A DNA stretch of 64,000 bases, taken from assembly GCA_025716815.1 (NCBI GenBank), contig JAIXMN010000038.1:186001-250000 (forward strand). The letters run 5' to 3'. Below, one piece after another: positions 29,626 to 40,983 of the stretch. A program made the position numbers and the translations under genes. Position 1 is the first letter of the stretch, and every line of letters starts with the position of its first letter. The notes under the pieces were generated by a model. That model saw nothing but the letters and a program-made list of their open reading frames with translations. It ran no database searches and was not told the origin of the DNA. The stretch comes from Dichotomocladium elegans. Its lineage: Eukaryota; Mucoromycota; Mucoromycetes; Mucorales; Lichtheimiaceae.

Positions 29626-31278
29626 TTATTGACTATCGGCGTTGGGGGTGGTGCGAGATGAAGATGAGCCAGAGACAGACATGAGTTCGTCGTCAATGGG
29701 TGTGGAGCTGTTTTGTGTGCCCTCGACGTCAACGTTCATCGGGGCTTCGGTGACAAAAGGATTGGCGGTGGTCGCGGCAGTGGTGCGTTTTGTGTTGGGG
29801 GCGGACAGGATTTCTTGAAGATCTACATGGGTAAACCATCCGTTAGCAGTGAAGGCTCTGGCAACGGCGTACTTAACTGGCGCGCGAATGAAATCGACGG
29901 CCTTAAGAAGCCGTTGCTTGTGTAGTTCGGCGGCCTTTTCGCGACGCTCCTCCTCAGAGAGTGCCGCGAATTTGGGGTCACGGAGGTGCTTTGGATCACG
30001 AGGATCAAAGTCCTCTATCACCGGGATCCGGTGCTTGGCCAGTAATGTGGTAAACTCCTTCACATAGTCATTATGAAGGAGGATAGCCACTACCTGTCGA
30101 TCGGGGTAATGCACATCTAAAATCCGTGCATTGTCAAAGCCGAGTTTGCGCAGACGGGTACGGAGCTCCTTGGTCGGCAGGCGGAATTTGCTCGGAATGT
30201 ATATATATTTGAAGCCTTGCTCGCCCGAAGCAAAGCTAAATACACGCGAGATGGCAGCAGCGCGGCGGGGGGACAGGATCCGTTTGTTCTTCGTTGTGTG
30301 TGGGGACTTGGCCTTTTGCACACGATCCGCCCAGGTGAGTGGCGCAGGGGCAGAGGTAGCTTCGGTGGTGGGTGCGGCGGTGGCGTACCGAGATGCCGCG
30401 GTGCCAGTCGGTGCATCCAAGGGGTTTTTGACGAGCATGTCGTCATTGTCATTGGCCTGAGCGTCCAGTTTAAGCTGCAGTGCAGCTATCGTAGCCTCCG
30501 CATTGGCGAGTTGGTTCTTCAACTGCTGGTTCTCAGCAAGCAGGGATTCAAGCTGGTCCACCCGACGGCGGGTGGTATTAAGCTCCTCCATGATTTTTTG
30601 CATGAAGTCGGGGAGGGCTTCATGGTGCTCAAAGATGAGCGGGGCCGAGTTTGTAGCCGAGGTCTCCAAGGTGGATTCGATGGTATCCATCGCGTTGCTG
30701 GGAGGTGGGAGGGCAGGCGCGGGGGCCGGAATCGACTCCAACGAGGTGCAGGCTGGGGCAGACGTGGCATGGGCTGCAAGCAGCTTCTCCATAGCCTGGA
30801 ACGTGTAGGTCGTGTTGCACTTACACTTGTACTGCGGGCGCGGGGGAGTGGTTTTGCTGCTGCCGTTCTTCCGTATCCCATTGGGGAAGCGGCACACGGG
30901 GCAGACGAGTTCCTGGCGTACTTTTCGGAAAAGGGCCTCGTGTTCTACAACCATAGTTGCAGCGGGAGAAAAATTTTTGGCTTTTTGCACAGCCGTTGCA
31001 GTTACTTTTTCTTTTGACGCAGCCCCCATTTCAAAGGTAAACTGGAACTCGGTCTGGGACTGCAATGTCGGGGATCGAGTAGCCGAGACGCGGTTCTTCT
31101 TAATCTCGGGGAGATGTGAAGGGCGGGCTGAGGTGGTCGACAAACGGCGTTTACTGATTCCGCTGGTGATGGGGATGCGCGATGTTCGGGAGTTGTGCAA
31201 AGTCGAAGGGGCGGCCGATTGGACTTGGGATGTTCCTTCTGGTGATCGCGATGGGGATTCCTGCGCTATGGGGTGCAC
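29626..31278 (-). CDS. LINE 3 ORF1 protein with zinc-ribbon-like motif
   Basis: 550 codons from a GTG; the first ATG is at 31029 (codon 84), and the frame is open without ATG to the very first base of the element. It carries a CPVC...CKC cysteine cluster (about residues 121-155) that could bind zinc, a coiled coil (~225-270, LNTTRRRVDQLESLLAENQQ) and a C-terminal domain like that of the LINE 1/2 ORF1s (KLGFDNARILDVHYP). Probably an RNA-packaging protein. The lack of an early ATG suggests initiation at 31029 or at a non-AUG codon. Confidence 0.75.
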   Translation of the reverse strand: MHPIAQESPSRSPEGTSQVQSAAPSTLHNSRTSRIPITSGISKRRLSTTSARPSHLPEIKKNRVSATRSPTLQSQTEFQFTFEMGAASKEKVTATAVQKAKNFSPAATMVVEHEALFRKVRQELVCPVCRFPNGIRKNGSSKTTPPRPQYKCKCNTTYTFQAMEKLLAAHATSAPACTSLESIPAPAPALPPPSNAMDTIESTLETSATNSAPLIFEHHEALPDFMQKIMEELNTTRRRVDQLESLLAENQQLKNQLANAEATIAALQLKLDAQANDNDDMLVKNPLDAPTGTAASRYATAAPTTEATSAPAPLTWADRVQKAKSPHTTKNKRILSPRRAAAISRVFSFASGEQGFKYIYIPSKFRLPTKELRTRLRKLGFDNARILDVHYPDRQVVAILLHNDYVKEFTTLLAKHRIPVIEDFDPRDPKHLRDPKFAALSEEERREKAAELHKQRLLKAVDFIRAPVKYAVARAFTANGWFTHVDLQEILSAPNTKRTTAATTANPFVTEAPMNVDVEGTQNSSTPIDDELMSVSGSSSSRTTPNADSQ

Positions 31279-31395
31279 GTTTGGAGGTGTTGGTGGTGGT
31301 GTTTGAGATGTTATTGTTGCTGACGTCAGGGGTAAACTATTAGCCGCCGTAAAAAAGTGTACGGCGAGTGAAAGAGAAGCGTAATGGTCATGTAG

Positions 31396-31433
31396 CCGGT
31401 GATTAAAATAATCGACTGGACTGTACTACGACA
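31396..31433 (-). repeat. 3' LTR of Gypsy A, remaining 38 bp
   Basis: Continues the LTR interrupted by LINE 3; it ends CTACGACA. On the minus strand a G-rich polypurine tract (AGAGGGGGG) immediately precedes the LTR, the expected plus-strand primer site. Confidence 0.85.
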
Positions 31434-33518
31434 TTACCCCCCTCTGAGAATGTTGGTCGTCCTCGAACAACAACTGCAAGGTGTGGCCTTGAATATCTGA
31501 TCGGTTGGCGGCACGGGAAGCGACAGGATCGAACCAAGGGGAGGTGGGTGCTGTCTGAAAATGGACGGGACGTAGACGGTTGGTATGGACCCAGGAGCTA
31601 TATTCCTTGCCATTCATGTCTTTTAGCTTGTAGGTGTCCGAGTTTAAGTTACGACTGATCACCAAGTACGGTCCTTTCCAATTGTACTCCAGGCTTAACT
31701 TTTGCTCGTTACGTAATAGAACATGGTCACCAATAGCAAACGTTTGCGGTTTTAGTGTGGCATCCCAAATAGCTTTATCCCGCTGGGCGTTGGCGCGAAG
31801 CCGTTCCGCGGCAGAGGCGCGAGCTTCATGTAAGCGCAACAGCGATGGTCGGCGAGCATCTACAAGTGTCTTGGGATCTGGTTCTTGTTCTTCAACTAGT
31901 AAGGGCCGCGTCATATCACCAGGAAGGCGGGGTTCTACTCCGTACACCATATAGAACGGGCTCATGCCCGTTGTGCGATGCTTGCGCACACAACACGCAA
32001 AGACAGACGGTTCTAAGAAATCATCCCAGCGATGGATGGCACCATTGGTATATTTCCGAAGCATAGATTTAAGAATGCCGTTGGTGCGCTCAACCTTGCC
32101 ATTCGTACGTGGGTGGAAAGCCGAAGTCAACTTGTGATGGATTTTGGTGCGACCCAGATACAGGTTCAATACTTTGGACATGAAGTTGGCGCCGCGATCC
32201 GTCAGGATTTCGTTAGGGCAACCGAACTGCATGACGATCTCTTCAAAAATGAAATCGGCAATGGCTTGGCCTGTGGCATCAGGGACGGCTCGTGCGATGG
32301 TCCAATTGGTGGTGTAGTCGACGGCGACCAAGATCCAACAGTTGCGGCGCATGGTGGTCGGTAGTTCGCCAATAAAATCAAGATGCCAACGTGAGAAAGC
32401 AGGTGGGACATCCAAGGGTCACATGGGTGCATGATGTGTGCCGCGGTCGGGGTTGGCTGCCAACTGGCACTGGGGGCAATTACGTAGCCATTCCTGGATG
32501 TCTTCTTTCATGTTCGGCCACCACCAACGTTTCTTGATGACGTCGTACAGAGTTTCCCTCCCGGCGTGTCCAAAACTGGTATGAAAGTGATGAACAAGAT
32601 CGGCGCGGCGAGCGAACAGAGCAAAGCGGATTTCTTGTACCTCAGATCCGACCTTGACTTTGCGATAAATTCGGTTATCTTTGACTGTAAATTTGTCCTG
32701 ATGCTTCACCAAGAGATCCCTGACTATGGCCGGCCACTGTGTTTCGGCAAAATTGTAGAATTTCGGCCAGTCGGATTCCTCAATCGACTTTATGGCGTAG
32801 AGGTAATTAGGTTCCAGCGACTTCTCCTCCGGAACGCAGTGAGGTCCATCTCGCCGAGACAGCAGGTCAGGTACATGATTGTCCTTTCCACTCTTGTACT
32901 GAATCTCGGGGTCGTATAGTTCTAGTTCGGCTATCCAACGGATCAGGCGTGGTGGCGGTGGTTTTGTGCGGCTCCGGAAGTACAACAAAGGGTGATGATC
33001 GGTGCGTACAACATAAGGTCTACCTTCGACAAAACAACGCCATGTGCGCAGTGCATGTAGTATACCCAATAGTTCCCTCTCTTGGGCTGGATAATTGCGT
33101 TCGGCCGAGGACAGCTTCTTGGATTCAAAAGCGAGCAGATGTAGCTGGCCATCCTCTCCCTCTTGTAGCAGTACCGCACCTATACCAAAGTTAGAGGCAT
33201 CCGTCTCGATGATATACGGTAGGTCGGGGTTCGGTGGTAGCAGTATAGGGGCCTCGGACATGCGGGACTTGATAAGGTCGAAAGCAGTCTGGCATTCTGG
33301 CGTCCAACTGATCGACCGCTTTTTCGCACCCGTCCCCTTCGTCAGATCGGTTAACGGTGCCGCTATTGTCGCGAAATCACGGATAAAACGCCGGTAATGA
33401 GAGGCCAAACCGACAAACTGCCATACTTCTTGGACGTTGGTCGGCTGCGGCCAATCGCGAATAGCTTTTACCTTGGTTTTGGACAGTAGAATCCCTGCAG
33501 CAGAGACCTGGAACCCAA

Positions 33519-34169
33519 TGTCATGACCAAAATGGGAATCAATTTAGGGTCGTGCATTTTCATTCATGCAATGGACACCCTTATTGCATTAATTTGCTTC
33601 CCGGCCAATTCCCCAATCTATCGACTGCATTTATTAATTTCCAGTCAGTATCTCAACGTCCAAGGCTATCTGAACTCTGGTCCTACACATCATAGCTAGT
33701 ATAAATACTGCCATAGTTTGTCTTAATAAATATCATCAGATTATTGTCCCAATTACCGAAAACCACTTACCTTGTCCTGATCGAGCCTCGGTCCTGTCCT
33801 GTAAACCGTTTCTGCTCTTATCCCGAAGTATCTGATCCGTCTTGTCGCGCCTCTCCAGCTCTGCCTTGTTCCTGGTAGTTATCCGACTTGGTGTATGCTG
33901 CGTAATGGAAAGTACCTAACACCCACCCCTTTAGTCTAGCTCTTGACTTGCTTCCTGTTCTCTTCTTGTCTTGTTTTGATCTGCCATCTGGCATACTTCT
34001 GGTTAGTAGTACTAGCGCTGATTTTAGAATAGCTTCCTGATCTTTCCACTTTATTCCATTACCAACATTACCGCTATCTTCCAGTTCCTAGTCCGTGCCT
34101 ACCTCTTGTCCTTTCCTCTGTCTGAGCGCAAGTCCTGTTACCTAGACTACCCCCAGTTATATTCTGACA
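33519..34169 (+). repeat. 5' LTR of Gypsy B
   Basis: TGTCATGACC...ATTCTGACA, with a TATA-like AGTATAAATACTG and AATAAA shortly after. The rest is C/T-rich with repeated TCCTGTCC-type words. Confidence 0.92.
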
Positions 34170-34216
34170 TCATAATCTGATCACTGGTGTTACCTACTTT
34201 CTTGTCCATCCGCAAA

Positions 34217-35137
34217 ATGCCTAAGTTTGGTCAATCTGGAGTTCCGCGAGCTCAAGATGACGACAACGAACCACAGCCTGTGGTTGTCAATGCCACTAGT
34301 ACCGAGGATGTCACCAGTTCCATGTCGCGCCTCCATCTGGATGCGGGAAGTGACATTCATGCAGGTACAGGCGAAATCAAAATTTCAGTTCCGACGTTCA
34401 CTGGTGAGACTACAGAGGTGTCCACGTTTATCGCGAAGGTCAAGCTTGCCATCCGCTTAAACCCAAAGCGCTACCCAGATCACCTCACAAAAATTTTATT
34501 CATGTGCTCAAACATGTCTGGTATCGCGTTCACTTGGGCCGAGCCCTACATCATGGATCTGGATGATGAAGAAGTCGACCCCATCATGCTCTCATTCCCC
34601 GCTTTCCTCCAAGCTTTCCGCGCCGCTTTTGGAGAGATTAACGAGCTGAAAGACGCGCAGCACAAATTGCTCACCCTACGTCAAGGATCCAAACCTGCCA
34701 GCGAGCACGTTGCGATGTTCCGTCGCTTAGCACTCAAAACAGGCTTCAATGATGTTGCCTTGCTCGCAATTCTGGAGCTTAGTTGGTCAGACCGTATCAA
34801 GGACCAACTCACCACCCGTGACCTCCCCGACGAAATATGGTCATACGCCTCAAAAGTAATCGAGTTGGACACCCGTGTGCGTGCTCGCGATGGGAAACGC
34901 CCGCAACGCCCAGCATACAGGTTTTCCCCTCCTGTCCGGAATCCACACGTTGCCCAGTCCACACCTCCTGACGTACAGGACATGGAAATCGACACTGCCC
35001 CTGCCAAATTCGGACCTCTGACCAAAGAGGAAAAGGATCGACGTCGCAAGCTGAATCTCTGTTTATACTGTGGCGGCCAGGGCCACAATGCCGCCTCTTG
35101 CCCGAAAAAGGGAAAAGGCAATCCCCAGGGTCTGTAA
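34217..35137 (+). CDS. Gypsy B Gag
   Basis: The structural protein forms the virus-like particle that packages element RNA. 306 aa from the ATG at 34217 (upstream in-frame codons lack ATG). The middle holds the capsid-like region (retrotransposon gag type: [38 protein letters not shown]). The C terminus has one CCHC zinc knuckle ([14 protein letters not shown]) for RNA binding. The gene overlaps pol, which lies in the -1 frame. Confidence 0.9.
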   Translation: MPKFGQSGVPRAQDDDNEPQPVVVNATSTEDVTSSMSRLHLDAGSDIHAGTGEIKISVPTFTGETTEVSTFIAKVKLAIRLNPKRYPDHLTKILFMCSNMSGIAFTWAEPYIMDLDDEEVDPIMLSFPAFLQAFRAAFGEINELKDAQHKLLTLRQGSKPASEHVAMFRRLALKTGFNDVALLAILELSWSDRIKDQLTTRDLPDEIWSYASKVIELDTRVRARDGKRPQRPAYRFSPPVRNPHVAQSTPPDVQDMEIDTAPAKFGPLTKEEKDRRRKLNLCLYCGGQGHNAASCPKKGKGNPQGL

Positions 35138-38100
35138 GAGAGTATTCCCTGGGACAACGTCATCATAATTTCAATAAACCGATTGTTGAAAACAAACCTC
35201 TCTATCCGAGATCCATTTTCTCACCCTCAACTGTCCACGCACTCACGCTACATACCTCTACACCGAACGAACCACTGAACCTCCCATTGACCCTGCGTTT
35301 CGGCAAGAAAGAGGTGGCTGTTAATGCTTTGATCGACTCTGGTGCAATGGAAAGCTTCATCGATATGGAATTCGCCATTAGCCAAGGAATACCCCTCACT
35401 GCCAGCCCTCAGCCATTAAGAGTATACACAGTTGATGGCCGCGCAATCCGGTCGGGTCTCGTGACAAAAGTATGCCAATTAGAAATGCAAACTGGAGATC
35501 ATATCGAGAACAGTACACTGCACGCCACCTCGCTGGGCAACTACTCAGTCATTTTGGGAATGCCATGGCTCACACAACATAACCCCCGCATCGACTGGAA
35601 AACACGAAAGATCACCTTGGACTACCAATTATGTCAGGCCGCTTGCCATAGGAACTCATCAGCGTCCACCTTTCCTATCGCTACCAACAACGTACCACCA
35701 CCTCCCAGCATCGACATCCGCCTCTGTAATGCTCGTACCCTGAGGAGATACATAAGAAAAGGGGCACAAGCATTCTGTATGACCCCCGAACAGATTGCAA
35801 CCTTAGCAAGCATTTCTTCGCACCCCGGTGGTGGAAGTGAAGCCCCTGGGGTACCAGAGAAGTATCGTGATTTCTTCGACGTCTTTAGCGAAAACGAAGC
35901 CAGCTCGCTGCCAATACACCGCCCTGGCACAGACCATACCATCCCCCTCGCAGAAGGCACCCAACCCCCTTTCGGTCCTATCTACCCACTATCGCAAGAT
36001 GAGTTGAAGGAACTATCCACATATCTTGAAACCAACCTAAAAAACGGATTCATTCGTCGCTCTTCCAGCCCTGCAGGCGCGCCAATCATCTTCGTCAAAA
36101 AAAAGGACGGCTCACTTCGTCTTTGTGTGGACTACCGTGGGCTAAACAAGATAACTGTCAAGAATAGATACCCACTCCCTTTGATAAACGAAATGATCGA
36201 TCGCCTCGCCACGGCACGGATATTCACCAAACTCGATATCCGCAACGCATATCACCGCATCCGTATTGCAGAAGGTGAGGAATGGAAGACAGCATTCCGG
36301 ACACGTTATGGCCACTTCGAGTACCAGGTCATGCCTTTTGGATTAACAAACGCCCCAGCATCCTGGCAATCCCTCATCAACGACGTACTTCGGGATTACC
36401 TTGACCAATTCGTCGTCGCATATCTGGATGATATCCTCATCTTCAGCGATAACGATAAGGATCATGAGAAACATGTCCATATGGTTCTCCAGAAACTTCG
36501 GGATGCTGAGTTATATATCAAGGCCGAAAAATGCGAATTCAACGTACGAGAAGTCGACTTCCTGGGTTTCCGCATCAATGACAGTGGCATCTCTATGGAC
36601 CCTGCAAAAGTCGCCTGCATCCTCGATTGGCCTACCCCACAGTCAGCTCATGACATCCAAGTATTCCTGGGATTCGCCAATTTTTATCGTCGGTTCATCA
36701 AAGGCTACTCGGGTGTCACCATACCTCTGACAACCCTCCTCAAGAAAGGTGTACCATTTGATTGGGGTATAGATCAAGAATCTGCTTTTCGCACGCTCAA
36801 AACTGCGTTCACGACTGCCCCAATACTCCACTACTACCAACCCGACCGTAAAATCGTAGTGGAGACTGATGCATCGGATTCGGCCATTGCTGGAGTCCTC
36901 AACCAGGTTGGCGACGATAACAAGCTCCACCCAATTGCCTTCTTTAGCCGAAAGTTGTCGCCCGCCGAGGTAAACTACGATATATATGATAAGGAACTCC
37001 TAGCCATTGTCGAGAGCTTTACGACCTGGCGCCATTACCTTCAAGGCGTAAGGCATACCATTCTGGTGTATACGGATCACAAAAACTTGCAATACTTCAT
37101 GACGTCACCCGCAAAGTCCCTTACCCGCCGTCATGCCCGATGGGCTATAGTTTTCAGTGAGTACGACTTCCAGATCACCTATCGTCCAGGTTCGGAAAAT
37201 CCCAAGGCCGATGCCCTCTCTCGTCGTCGGGACATGGCCTTTGGGGAGGGGGAAAACGAGAAGCAACCAATCCGAGGATTATTCCGTGAAGAGCAAATCG
37301 TCCTAAGCGCCACATCCTCATCCCGGTTAGGCTTCGCTCTGCTTGAGAAGATCCAATCCTCCCTTCTCGAAGATACCTCGTTAAAACAGCTCATACAATT
37401 TGTCCGTTCTCCAACCAGCACTCCCCACTACCTCCGCAAGAAAATTCAACGATACACCTTCGAAGAGGAAACAAACCTGCTACTTTTTGACAACCGGATT
37501 TGTATCCCAGCTAACAACGAGTTGAAGATTGCAATCCTCCATGAACATCACGACACACCTGCCTCAGGTCATCCAGGTAGAGCTAGAACCTGCGAACTCA
37601 TCGCCCGAACGTTCTACTGGCAAGGTATGCGTAAATTCATAAACCGCTACGTCCACAACTGCTCTATCTGCAGAAGGTCGAAGTCCTCCTCTCAAGCACC
37701 CCAAGGACTACTCAAGCCACTGCAAATACCCAAGCGCCCATGGGCTGCGATCTCCATGGACTTCATCACGGGTTTGCCAACGTCCAACAAGTACAATGCT
37801 ATCTGGGTTGTGGTCGATCGATTAACAAAAATGGCGCATTTCATCCCTTGTCAGAACACCATTACTGCCGAGCAATTAGCGCATCTCTTTATTCATGAGA
37901 TCTTCCGCCTACATGGTCTACCAGATGAGATCGTGTCGGACCGCGGCTCGATTTTCACCTCCAACTTTTGGAGATCAATTCTAGGGTTGCTTCGGATCAA
38001 GCCATGCATGTCTACGGCTTTTCATCCTCAGAGTGACGGGCAGACCGAACGCACGAATGCGATCTTAGAACAATATTTGCGAGCATACATAAACTACCAA

Positions 38101-38883
38101 CAAGATGACTGGTCGGAATTTATATCGTTAGCCGAGTTTAGCTACAACAACTCGCAGCAGAGCTCAACACATCACTCGCCCTTCGAAGCCAATACCGGTT
38201 ACCATCCTCGTTTCACCACTGCACCTGCTCCTGCGAATTCTAGTCTCTCTCAATCATCGGAAGACCTTATCCATGCACTGAAAGAGCTCCACGAAGCGTT
38301 GCGTTCCGAAGTCAAGCTAGCACAAAGGGCGCAAGAGGCATCCTATAACGCGGGGCGTCGTCGCACCCCTGACTACAAGGTCGGCGACTACGTGTACCTA
38401 TCGAGTCGCCACGTCCGCACAGCTCGACCATCACCAAAGTTAGAGCACAAATACTTAGGCCCATTCAAGATCACTGCTCGTATTGGTTCACACGCATACC
38501 GCCTCCAACTACCAGACTCCATGCGCATTCACCCGGTCTTCCACGTCAGCCTGTTGTCACCTCGCGATGACCCAGCATTACCAGACATTCCAGGCCGCGC
38601 CCAATCTGAACCACCTCCAATCGAAGTTCACGGCGAAGAACATTACGAGGTTGAGCGTGTACTGGATAGCCGCATATATCGACACAAACTGCAGTATCTT
38701 GTAAAATGGAAAGGCTACGAAAACCCAACAGACAATACGTGGGAACCAGCTGAAAATCTCTGGAATGCCACCGAGGCAGTCCGTGACTTCCATCTACGTC
38801 ACCCTACCAAACCGAGAAAAGATTTGCGCATCCAACCTCATAGGTCACAACCTCATTGCCGTTCTCGTAGGACTCGAACCTAG
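35098..38883 (+). CDS. Gypsy B Pol with C-terminal chromodomain
   Basis: A 1261-codon frame expressed by -1 frameshifting from Gag; it has no ATG of its own at the overlap. Domains in order: aspartic protease ([12 protein letters not shown]), RT ([10 protein letters not shown], catalytic [10 protein letters not shown]), RNase H ([11 protein letters not shown]), integrase with HHCC zinc region ([11 protein letters not shown] ... CSICRRSK) and core Asp/Asp/Glu motifs ([24 protein letters not shown]). A chromodomain follows ([11 protein letters not shown]...[17 protein letters not shown]). Chromodomains steer integrase to particular histone marks in chromoviruses. All key residues appear present. 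It is the only one of the five Gypsy elements here with a visible chromodomain. Confidence 0.93.
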   Translation: MPEKGKRQSPGSVREYSLGQRHHNFNKPIVENKPLYPRSIFSPSTVHALTLHTSTPNEPLNLPLTLRFGKKEVAVNALIDSGAMESFIDMEFAISQGIPLTASPQPLRVYTVDGRAIRSGLVTKVCQLEMQTGDHIENSTLHATSLGNYSVILGMPWLTQHNPRIDWKTRKITLDYQLCQAACHRNSSASTFPIATNNVPPPPSIDIRLCNARTLRRYIRKGAQAFCMTPEQIATLASISSHPGGGSEAPGVPEKYRDFFDVFSENEASSLPIHRPGTDHTIPLAEGTQPPFGPIYPLSQDELKELSTYLETNLKNGFIRRSSSPAGAPIIFVKKKDGSLRLCVDYRGLNKITVKNRYPLPLINEMIDRLATARIFTKLDIRNAYHRIRIAEGEEWKTAFRTRYGHFEYQVMPFGLTNAPASWQSLINDVLRDYLDQFVVAYLDDILIFSDNDKDHEKHVHMVLQKLRDAELYIKAEKCEFNVREVDFLGFRINDSGISMDPAKVACILDWPTPQSAHDIQVFLGFANFYRRFIKGYSGVTIPLTTLLKKGVPFDWGIDQESAFRTLKTAFTTAPILHYYQPDRKIVVETDASDSAIAGVLNQVGDDNKLHPIAFFSRKLSPAEVNYDIYDKELLAIVESFTTWRHYLQGVRHTILVYTDHKNLQYFMTSPAKSLTRRHARWAIVFSEYDFQITYRPGSENPKADALSRRRDMAFGEGENEKQPIRGLFREEQIVLSATSSSRLGFALLEKIQSSLLEDTSLKQLIQFVRSPTSTPHYLRKKIQRYTFEEETNLLLFDNRICIPANNELKIAILHEHHDTPASGHPGRARTCELIARTFYWQGMRKFINRYVHNCSICRRSKSSSQAPQGLLKPLQIPKRPWAAISMDFITGLPTSNKYNAIWVVVDRLTKMAHFIPCQNTITAEQLAHLFIHEIFRLHGLPDEIVSDRGSIFTSNFWRSILGLLRIKPCMSTAFHPQSDGQTERTNAILEQYLRAYINYQQDDWSEFISLAEFSYNNSQQSSTHHSPFEANTGYHPRFTTAPAPANSSLSQSSEDLIHALKELHEALRSEVKLAQRAQEASYNAGRRRTPDYKVGDYVYLSSRHVRTARPSPKLEHKYLGPFKITARIGSHAYRLQLPDSMRIHPVFHVSLLSPRDDPALPDIPGRAQSEPPPIEVHGEEHYEVERVLDSRIYRHKLQYLVKWKGYENPTDNTWEPAENLWNATEAVRDFHLRHPTKPRKDLRIQPHRSQPHCRSRRTRT
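35110..35116 (+). promoter_or_regulatory. -1 frameshift heptamer GGGAAAA, Gypsy B
   Basis: In the gag frame the bases read G GGA AAA, a canonical X XXY YYZ slippery site, 18 bases before the gag stop and inside the gag/pol overlap. It is correctly phased to move ribosomes into pol. Confidence 0.7.
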
Positions 38884-38895
38884 AAGGGGAGCTAC

Positions 38896-39546
38896 TGTCA
38901 TGACCAAAATGGGAATCAATTTAGGGTCGTGCATTTTCATTCATGCAATGGACACCCTTATTGCATTAATTTGCTTCCCGGCCAATTCCCCAATCTATCG
39001 ACTGCATTTATTAATTTCCAGTCAGTATCTCAACGTCCAAGGCTATCTGAACTCTGGTCCTACACATCATAGCTAGTATAAATACTGCCATAGTTTGTCT
39101 TAATAAATATCATCAGATTATTGTCCCAATTACCGAAAACCACTTACCTTGTCCTGATCGAGCCTCGGTCCTGTCCTGTAAACCGTTTCTGCTCTTATCC
39201 CGAAGTATCTGATCCGTCTTGTCGCGCCTCTCCAGCTCTGCCTTGTTCCTGGTAGTTATCCGACTTGGTGTATGCTGCGTAATGGAAAGTACCTAACACC
39301 CACCCCTTTAGTCTAGCTCTTGACTTGCTTCCTGTTCTCTTCTTGTCTTGTTTTGATCTGCCATCTGGCATACTTCTGGTTAGTAGTACTAGCGCTGATT
39401 TTAGAATAGCTTCCTGATCTTTCCACTTTATTCCATTACCAACATTACCGCTATCTTCCAGTTCCTAGTCCGTGCCTACCTCTTGTCCTGTCCTCTGTCT
39501 GAGCGCAAGTCCTGTTACCTAGACTACCCCCAGTTATATTCTGACA
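38896..39546 (+). repeat. 3' LTR of Gypsy B
   Basis: Same length as the 5' LTR; the only difference I found is T/G in the TCTTGTCCT(T/G)TCC stretch near its end. Confidence 0.92.
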
Positions 39547-40983
39547 CCCAACGAATTCCAGCTCAGTCTTGAAGAATTCGCATTTCTTCAGGTTGGCCAC
39601 TAGCTTAGCATCCCGTAAACGATCAAGAACCTGGCGTACGTGTTGGTAATGCTCCTTTTCGGACTTGCTAAAGATCAGAATGTCGTCGAGATAAACCAAT
39701 GCAAAAACATCCAAGCAGTCGCCCAAAACGGAATTCATTAGCCGTTGGAACGTGGGAGGGGCATTCGTCAATCCAAAGGGGAGCACTTGGAACTCGTATG
39801 ATCCGTAGCGTGTGTTGAATGCTGTCTTGGGAATATCTTCCTCTCGAATCCGTACTTGATGATAGCCGCTTTTCAAATCGATACTTGAGAAATATTTGGC
39901 ACCACCGATTCGTTCCAAGCATTCGTCGATTCGAGGGAGTGGATGTGAGTTGCGTTTAGTTACCTGATTGATTGCATGGTAGTCCACACAGAGGCGCATT
40001 GAGCCGTCCTTCTTGCGCACGAACAACACTGGGGCGCCCCATGGAGACGCGCTAGGGCGGATCAAACGTAGATCTAAGAGCTCTTTGAGCTGCTTACGCA
40101 ATTCGTCCAGCTCGAGTGGGCTCATCTTGTATGGTGCTCGATTGATGGGTGCTGCAGCACCTGTGTCGATGACATGGCTCACCTCACGCACAGGTGGTAG
40201 TCCGGGTAGTTTATCCTGGAAGACTTCTGGGTATTCCTTGCACAGTGCGTGGAGTTTGTCTTGCTGGGGTTTCTTCTCCTCTTGGTGCTCGGTACGCACG
40301 TAGCACAAGTACAGCTCAATCTACTTGATCCCGTGTAACCATCCGGGCGACTTGGCGGTGTGAGATAAGGTAGGCCAGCTCCGGAATAGGGCGATCGTAC
40401 TTTGGCCGAAGTGTGTACTGAATCCCATTGACCGAAAACGTCCATGTATCTTGATCCCAATCTGGTACAGGTTTGATGTTCTTGATCCAATCGCGACCCA
40501 GGATCAAGTCGAATTTTGTATCGAGAACGAACGCAGAAACGTTGTGGGTAAAACCAGCGGCATCTAGTGATAGACTGACAGAGCGGTCGATTGAGAACTT
40601 ATGGCCACCGGCGGTTTCCACTTGCTGGTCCTTGACATAACGCACCGGGCAACCCACAGCCAACTGAGGTGACACATATGACGAGGTAGCGCCACTATCC
40701 AATAATACTTCAATCGGTTTTCCATTGTAGGACATGTTGTACAGGGGTAACTCGGTATTCTTTATTGCCAATAGTGATTCAATATGTCTAACGTCAGCGG
40801 CAAGCGCTTTTCGATCATCCTCGTCTTGCTCGGCCGGGGGATCGTCAGACAAATCGATCAATGGTCTCTCCGATGGGCGCGGTTCTTGTGTTGGGACAGT
40901 TATACCAGCAGGCGGATCTGAGGTAGGGCGTTGGGATTGGGTGACCAGGTTGAGAGATGGAAGTGCGCGCGAAAGGACTCCCT

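Larger units (their letters stand above)
26011..31380 (-). mobile_element. LINE 3, intact non-LTR retrotransposon
   Basis: A 5370-bp LINE flanked by a perfect 15-bp duplication GTAATGGTCATGTAG (25996-26010 and 31381-31395). Both ORFs are intact and the catalytic motifs are conserved, so it may be active. Unlike LINEs 1 and 2 its target is the LTR of Gypsy A, not a tRNA gene. The 3' end follows AATAAACTGTTTTGT on the minus strand without a long poly(A) tail. Confidence 0.9.
33519..39546 (+). mobile_element. Ty3/Gypsy chromovirus B, complete
   Basis: LTRs of 651 bp (33519-34169 and 38896-39546) differ at only one position by my reading. A 5-bp duplication CCCAA flanks the element (33514-33518 and 39547-39551). 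Gag and pol are intact, and a purine-rich tract AGAAGGGGAG precedes the 3' LTR. It is very young and probably competent. It lies inside the pol gene of Gypsy A in the opposite orientation. Confidence 0.93.
31426..40861 (-). pseudogene. Gypsy A pol, split by Gypsy B and mutated
   Basis: Pol of a Ty3/Gypsy element without a chromodomain. The protease part (40861-40316) has LLDSGATSSYVS. RT starts at 40308 and shows [17 protein letters not shown] and LEFVG. It breaks at the Gypsy B insertion (33519-39551) and resumes near 33513 in the same frame with FQVSA, RNase H (ETDASNFG) and integrase (zinc region GHAGRETLYDV...CPQCQL; core WHLDFIGELP, TDRGANFMS). Defects other than the insertion are a one-base frameshift near 40310 and an in-frame TGA at 32419. 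The element cannot make full Pol. Confidence 0.85.

Noticed and set aside
30217..31017. A 266-codon plus-strand open frame
   Set aside because: Antisense to intact LINE 3 ORF1; low-complexity Gly/Arg-rich sequence with no motif.
35110..35116. Intein or host-gene explanations for the gag/pol overlap
   Set aside because: The overlap has a correctly phased slippery heptamer and standard retrotransposon domains on both sides, so frameshifting is sufficient.
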